From Clostridia bacterium (lineage in GTDB: Bacteria; Bacillota; Clostridia; Oscillospirales; Acutalibacteraceae): a stretch of 6,937 nucleotides of DNA. Below the pieces are notes generated by a model. That model had not been told where the DNA came from. It did not search any database and saw only the letters and a list, made by a program, of their open reading frames with translations. Shown piece after piece: positions 6,082 to 6,937 of the stretch. The position numbers and the translations under genes were made by a program. Numbering within the stretch: the stretch's first letter is position 1; each line of letters opens with the position of its first letter. The DNA lies in the NCBI GenBank assembly GCA_017437165.1, contig JAFSBS010000307.1, positions 1-6,937 on the forward strand. Reading direction: 5' to 3'.

Positions 6082-6937
6082 ATGAAAATAAAAAATTTTA
6101 AAGAATTTTTTAAAAGTTTAGACGGGAAGATAGAGTGGAGTATTCCTATAATTGAAGTTTTGGTTTTTTTTCCAATACTTTTAGCTATTGGAAATGAACA
6201 ATGGTTGATTCTTTATTTTGATGATTTGTATATATGTACTTTTGGGAAAATGTTATTAGAAACTGCAATCATAAAACAATCGTTTTTTTGGTTCACATTG
6301 GCTTTTTTAGCCTTTGCATTAAAAATAGTAGCAGCTTTTTTTATATTGAAAAAATCAAAATGGGGATATTTTGGTACAATAACATTGTACCTTATAGATT
6401 ATATAACATCTTTAGTGTTGTTTTGTACTTGTGAAACAACCTTGCAAGAATTGCGTTTTAAAGATTTGTGCGGGGTGATTGTTTTTTTATTTATAGAACC
6501 ATTTCTTTCGTGTTTTTATCTTCATTTGTATTTCAGGTTAATTCAAAATAGAAAGAAAACAAAAGAAGTTAAAATTTTTTCTTCAATTGTTTTTTTAGTG
6601 TTTATATTAGTTGTTTCGTTTGTTTGGGTAAACGGTAACAGAAAAATTGCTAGTGAAAGTGAAGTAGCAACATTAAACAGATGCTATGAATATTCAGAAA
6701 AATATTTATATGAAGAATTGCCGGAAGATAAAATGATACTTGAAAAAATGCAAGGTGATATAGAAGATGTATTTAATAAAGAATTGTTCTTTGTGGCGTT
6801 TAATAAAAGCAGATATTTTGATCGTTTGAAAGAAATTCAAAAAACAGAAACACTAGAAAGTCCGGTGCATATTAAAAGTGGATTTGCAAATGAACTGATG
6901 TATTTAAAATCTAAAATTCTGCTTAAACTTGATAAAA
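6082..6937 (+). CDS. Five-segment membrane protein, partial at the right edge
   Basis: An open frame of 285 codons continues past the window with no stop. ATG at 6082 has GGGGTGA (6070-6075) 6 nt upstream and starts 14 nt after the kinase stop, so the two form an operon. Hydrophobic segments lie at about 21-37, 66-89, 96-115, 129-151 and 165-183. Basic loops (KKSK near 90 and RLIQNRKKTKEVK near 152-164) fit a topology with the N-terminus inside and the region after residue 184 outside the membrane. That outer part is charged, mostly helical, and incomplete here. I do not recognise the family. Context suggests a sensing partner of the two-segment kinase or a target of the two-component system; neither is proven. 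Confidence 0.8.
   Translation, partial: MKIKNFKEFFKSLDGKIEWSIPIIEVLVFFPILLAIGNEQWLILYFDDLYICTFGKMLLETAIIKQSFFWFTLAFLAFALKIVAAFFILKKSKWGYFGTITLYLIDYITSLVLFCTCETTLQELRFKDLCGVIVFLFIEPFLSCFYLHLYFRLIQNRKKTKEVKIFSSIVFLVFILVVSFVWVNGNRKIASESEVATLNRCYEYSEKYLYEELPEDKMILEKMQGDIEDVFNKELFFVAFNKSRYFDRLKEIQKTETLESPVHIKSGFANELMYLKSKILLKLDK

Noticed and set aside
6234..6434. 66-codon plus-strand open frame
   Set aside because: It lies in a different frame within the membrane protein gene, which has a good SD and stays open to the window end.

Overview
The window is AT-rich, with strong AAAGGAG-type ribosome binding sites, sigma-A-like promoters and a LytTR/AgrC-type two-component pair. Together these suggest a low-GC Gram-positive bacterium, most likely an uncultured gut-type Clostridia member. 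That placement is inferred from composition and gene style only; no rRNA or other marker is present.

Left edge (1-346). This part has no conventional gene but carries the most unusual structure in the window. Two full copies and one partial copy of a ~93-95 bp unit lie in tandem. Read on the minus strand, each full unit contains a good Shine-Dalgarno (SD) sequence and a 12-codon ORF ending in TAA. The peptides are MKNINLNKHLLV and MTNINLNKHLLV. Each ORF is followed at once by a GC-rich hairpin. A further SD and the first two bases of another start codon run off the left edge. A well-formed extended -10 promoter (236-263) fires leftward into the array. The 3' end of each mini-ORF can also pair with the following hairpin, giving mutually exclusive folds like those of an attenuating leader. 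What lies beyond position 1 is unknown.

First operon (290-5115, plus strand). A near-consensus promoter (TTGACA-17-TATTAT) drives four tightly packed genes: an unrecognised 239-residue protein, an unrecognised ~350-residue protein with an XRE-like N-terminal region, a family GH78 alpha-L-rhamnosidase with intact catalytic acids, and a LytTR-type response regulator. Junctions are overlaps or gaps of at most 6 nt, and a strong intrinsic terminator closes the unit. The rhamnosidase has no signal peptide, so it probably acts on imported rhamnosides.

Second operon (5147 to beyond 6937, plus strand). Its own promoter drives a short AgrC/HPK10-like sensor kinase with only two membrane segments, then a five-segment membrane protein with a C-terminal extracytoplasmic region that runs off the right edge. 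The kinase and the regulator upstream are very probably partners although a terminator separates them. The membrane protein is a candidate accessory sensor or output. A link between the two-component system, the rhamnosidase operon and the leftward mini-ORF array is plausible from position, but no sequence evidence proves it.
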